This document shows, one piece after another, positions 60,748-64,000 of a stretch of 64,000 bases of DNA (its first letter is position 1; the number at the start of each line of letters is the position of its first letter). The position numbers were made by a program, and so were the translations under genes. Source of the DNA: Takakia lepidozioides (Eukaryota > Streptophyta > Takakiopsida > Takakiales > Takakiaceae). The stretch is taken from positions 23,498,001 to 23,562,000 of the forward strand of contig CM060732.1 in NCBI GenBank assembly GCA_030704615.1, in the 5' to 3' direction. The notes below the pieces were generated by a model that was not told the DNA's origin, ran no database searches, and was given only the letters and a program-made list of their open reading frames with translations.

Positions 60748-61326
60748 ATGGAAGAACATTACGACGCCGATGACAATTGGAATGAAGATTCAGAGGATGA
60801 CGAAGATGAAGATGAAGATGAAGACGGTGTGGAATGGCATGACGTCGATGTTGAGATTGCAGAGGAGGACGATGAAGATGAGGATGGTGTGGAATGGCAT
60901 GACATTGATGTTGACATTGCAAAGGAGGAGTTCGATCCATTGAGCAATGTGAATGACAGACACCGGTGGTGCGAGTTGCAGGCAGGAGAGTGGCATGTGT
61001 TGTGGCACACAGCCATGAATATGGTGGAGTATGGGCCACAACATGCCTCCTGTCGGATTTTGGTGCATATGCGGTGGGTTCTCATTTTCTGCGGTGACAT
61101 TGAGGCCTGCTCTTTCATAAGCGCACCCGACACACGATGCCCTCTCTGTATGTATCATTGTGGGAATCCTAACGGCACTCATCGATCTCCTTACACGTCG
61201 TTGATTTGCCATTGTGCAACGCATTGGATGTCCTGGAAGGTGGAGCACAGAACATTGGCCTGGGTTATATACATAATCATCACTGGTGGAGACATTCGCA
61301 TCATGACTGAACCAGGCCATCCTTAG
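60748..61326 (+). CDS. Unrecognised 192-codon frame with acidic duplicated segment
   Basis: From ATG 60748 it reads an Asp/Glu-rich N-terminus in which about 20 residues are repeated (DEDEDGVEWHDVDVEIAEE and then DEDGVEWHDIDVDIAKEE). A part with several Cys and His follows (CPLCMYHCGN, then ICHCATHW). I know no family with this arrangement. It is tail-to-tail with the Ulp1-like gene and lies in transposon-rich DNA. It may be a transposon accessory gene or chance. Confidence 0.3.
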   Translation: MEEHYDADDNWNEDSEDDEDEDEDEDGVEWHDVDVEIAEEDDEDEDGVEWHDIDVDIAKEEFDPLSNVNDRHRWCELQAGEWHVLWHTAMNMVEYGPQHASCRILVHMRWVLIFCGDIEACSFISAPDTRCPLCMYHCGNPNGTHRSPYTSLICHCATHWMSWKVEHRTLAWVIYIIITGGDIRIMTEPGHP

Positions 61327-61632
61327 GTTGAGGTGTACTTGGGAGGGCATATGTTCATTTTTTAATGGTACATATCGAAACAACTTCATCACAAAAAGTG
61401 TAACGAACAGACATTGAGGCTGCAAAAGATAATTGGAATCCCCACTGGGGAGAAGGCCGATGCACTGCATGTCATACATTCGTTGCGAGGATGGGCAACA
61501 AGTCCGACATGGGACATTTCAATGTACTGTGTTACAAGCGAGGAATGCCCAAACAATGGGGAGGAGAGTACACATTGAAGGGGAAAGAGTATAAAAATAG
61601 GAAGGTGAATGCGTCCACAAATGCCACGGCAG

Positions 61633-64000
61633 TCATAGTCTTCTGGGAAGGGGGTTCTTCGACCTTGTCCTAGGCCGTGAACGGTGGGTTGAAGACACTC
61701 CCGCAGCCTCCCGCACAGGCCGGACATATGGTGGTCGTGCGTAGGGGAGGCCATGTCCTGCTCGGCCTTCCAGCTCTGCCATGACCAAGTTGCAAATTTG
61801 TTGTCTCTTTGCAATAGCAGCCTCAAGAGGAAACCAATCTTGGTTTAGCTGCAAACAATATGCGAGTGGTATCAAGGTTGTATGTGCATGAAGAAAATGT
61901 GGAAGGACATAAACGGCACCCGTGCACAATTGCCAAGAGGAATGCGATTCAGACCATGGAGGTTCGACTGAGTGCTTACCGGACATGCACCACCCGGCAC
62001 AGGGTTCACGAAGCATTGGTCAAGGTACAAGTCAATGTAATGAGTTGTGAAGAGACCACATTCCCATGTGGAAGATTGTTGGGGAACTGGGGGGCGCACC
62101 CATTGCATAGGATCGGTGGCCTCCACCCACCTTGGGTGATCTGGAGGGTAGAATCCTCTTACCATAGCCCAGAATCTAGCAAACAGTGGCTTCAACCTCT
62201 TGTGTTTGTGCATGTTTTTAATGCTATTCAAGTGAAGGTGGCGCATGGGTTCCATTATTACGACACTCCAGTGGTTGCTGCACAATACATGCAGACTTTC
62301 AGCATCGTCATATCCACGAAACACACGATTCCACATGCAAAATGCGTATGGAAGCGAGACAAAGGGGCAGGGTGTGCAGAAAACTCACTCAGAAGTAACA
62401 GGGACAATGAGCGCTTCCACACCAACACAATTCAGAGAAGGGAATCGTCTGTCCATCCAAGTCTGTATGGACTCAACTGTTGTCCCATATGCACTGCAAT
62501 GGTCCCGAAGACAAATCCCAAGTGAAACTGTCTAGAAATCGCACATTACTACGTACAGTGGTAAGGAGGGAAAGTGTTTTGCAAGAAACCCAAAAGTCCA
62601 TGAGGCGGTCGCTTGTCCAGCCCCTTGCATGCACCAGGTCATCTGCATCTTCTAGTCTAAGAGGGATCTGAGGGGAGAATGCATCTTGCATAAACCATAT
62701 GTATGTCGTTGGTCGGACAAGCGCACCACAGGCAATCCTGAAAACACGCACCACATATGCGTTTAAGGCAAATGTGCATGGTCAATGACAATGCTGGTGC
62801 AATTCGCAAGAGGATTTGAAGGTATACCATATCATTTACTATAAAGAAGGGTGCACGGGCGTTGAACTCACAATACTTTTTCCATCTCGCTATGTATCCT
62901 GCACAGTGCCGAGGAACCATAAGAATTCACGCGCACATGCAAGCGCTCGTGCAACAGTACACATACAAAAAAACATGTTACATGCAGGAATACAAATGCT
63001 TACCTCTTCCTCGTTTTAGTTCGTTGGCTTGGAACTACAAGTACAGCATTGGGTGGAACCTCATCTGGAGAATGGTGCATTGCATCACTCGCGCTATCAG
63101 CCGCGATGGCGATGGGGCTGGCGAATGTGACATTGCGGGCAGACTTACGTTTGCCCTGCACACTCCCATCCACGTCACCCTGAGTCTGTGCTGTGGCGTC
63201 TGTACTGTCAAATGTATTCACACCCGAGGGAAAGAAATATTTGGGGACGGAGCTGGCGATGGAGCTAGAGCAGAAATGAAACCAAGGATGGCCTCTGCAA
63301 TGGTGAAACCTGCCTTGAGAGCCTTGATGCTCCTTGCAAAGCCTCCAGAGGAAGGGAAGTTTCTGGAGGATGGTGCGCCATCTGAGGATCCGTCTGACAG
63401 TGACTGCTTTGTGGCCCAGGAAAAGGAGGTCGGGCTTGGCTTTTCGCTAATGGTATCCTTGTTAACCGCTGGTTTATGACTTAGACAAAACAAGCTATCA
63501 GCATCACTACCCATTTCCTAAGACATGCAACAGAGGTTGTCCGACGGTATGCTTTCAGAAACGATTACGAAGTAATCGTTTTAAGGATAGCTAAACCATG
63601 AACATCGTATGAATTTATCTCCAGGCAGACTACTTAATCCTATTGATTAAGCTCAATTTATAGTCTCTCCCTGGGACGAATGGGGGAAGGCAATGCAGAG
63701 ATTTTCTAATGTGGCATTCGGGGCTCTTCAAAAAGATGGACATGGGGGGTTTCTGAGGAACCAACAATGGTTGCCGCAGAAACAAATGCACCATCATCAA
63801 GGGGACATTGGACACTAAGGGGGGCAGGACTCATAAAAGGATGTGCAGAATTGCAAGAGGCCACAGGGGGCAGAAGTCCACCACAATCGGGAAAGACCTG
63901 ACTGCCAGCAAGGTCCATTTCAAGTTGAGTCAGGAGACCTGGTTGGGGACAAAGAATGTCGTCAGAGACATCTACAGAGGTGTCTTTGTCATGGGGGTGA
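61633..64000 (-). CDS. Ulp1-like (C48) cysteine protease gene, partial at window edge
   Basis: On the minus strand, the protease region starts near 62660 (LEDADDLVHARGWTSDRLMD, the N-terminal block of Ulp1 domains). The catalytic His follows in SNHWSVVIMEP (about 62270), and the Gln/Cys pair is in QQSSTWECGLFTTHYIDLY (about 62040-62100). After a likely intron, a last exon (to 61633) reads LNQDWFPLEAAIAKRQQICN. Upstream low-complexity exons (63000-63514 and 63706-63918) may be its N-terminal part, and it continues past the window. Ulp1 proteases remove SUMO, and copies are carried by some plant MULE and CACTA elements. The catalytic Asp position (HLDS in relatives) reads HLNS, so activity is doubtful. 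Confidence 0.6.

Overview
The window is eukaryotic nuclear DNA from a land plant, probably a seed-free one (bryophyte, lycophyte or fern). The reasons are: introns with GT-AG borders, a long PLS-DYW pentatricopeptide repeat (PPR) gene, plant-type NUP107, a chloroplast CIA30/NAD(P)-binding gene of the At4g18810 type, an organellar ssDNA-binding (OSB) type PDF motif, chromodomain Ty3/gypsy retrotransposons, and CACTA and Mutator elements. I cannot name the species from sequence alone.

Layout. 1-8.1 kb: a decayed minus-strand Ty3/gypsy element (A) split by a young plus-strand chromovirus (B, 371-6425) with near-identical LTRs and the 5-bp target duplication CAGAC. 8.1-12.2 kb: a CACTA-like end with subterminal repeats, then a divergent pair of damaged genes: an FCP1/NIF-phosphatase-like gene with a coiled-coil region and a transposon-type C-terminal piece (minus), and a Ptta/En/Spm transposase-like gene (plus). 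13.7-15.3 kb: decayed LINE. 16.9-50.95 kb: gene-rich block with NUP107 (-), OSB/PDF-motif gene (+), PPR-DYW (+), nitrilase-like amidase (-, nine exons), METTL21-like methyltransferase (-), DEAD-box RH35/DDX41 (-), clathrin light chain fragment (+, broken), a secreted Pro/Gly-rich tandem-repeat protein (-), chloroplast-type SAM methyltransferase (+, nine exons), F-box/kelch relic (+), At4g18810-like protein (-) and PET117-like assembly factor (-).

51.3-64 kb: a 651-bp Mutator-type MITE, a broken MULE transposase gene, a truncated second copy of chromovirus B interrupted by an 850-bp CACTA-type element, and a Ulp1-like protease gene (-) running to the window edge. Ulp1 genes are known cargo of some plant MULEs, so the transposase and protease may once have belonged to one element.

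Functionally the host genes are mostly housekeeping or organellar (nuclear pore, RNA editing, splicing helicase, metabolite repair, cytochrome oxidase assembly, photosystem-related). The flanks are nested transposons. No single undescribed defence or regulatory system is evident. The best candidates for novelty are the 171-bp/342-bp higher-order repeat secreted protein and the phosphatase/transposase divergent unit at 8-12 kb.
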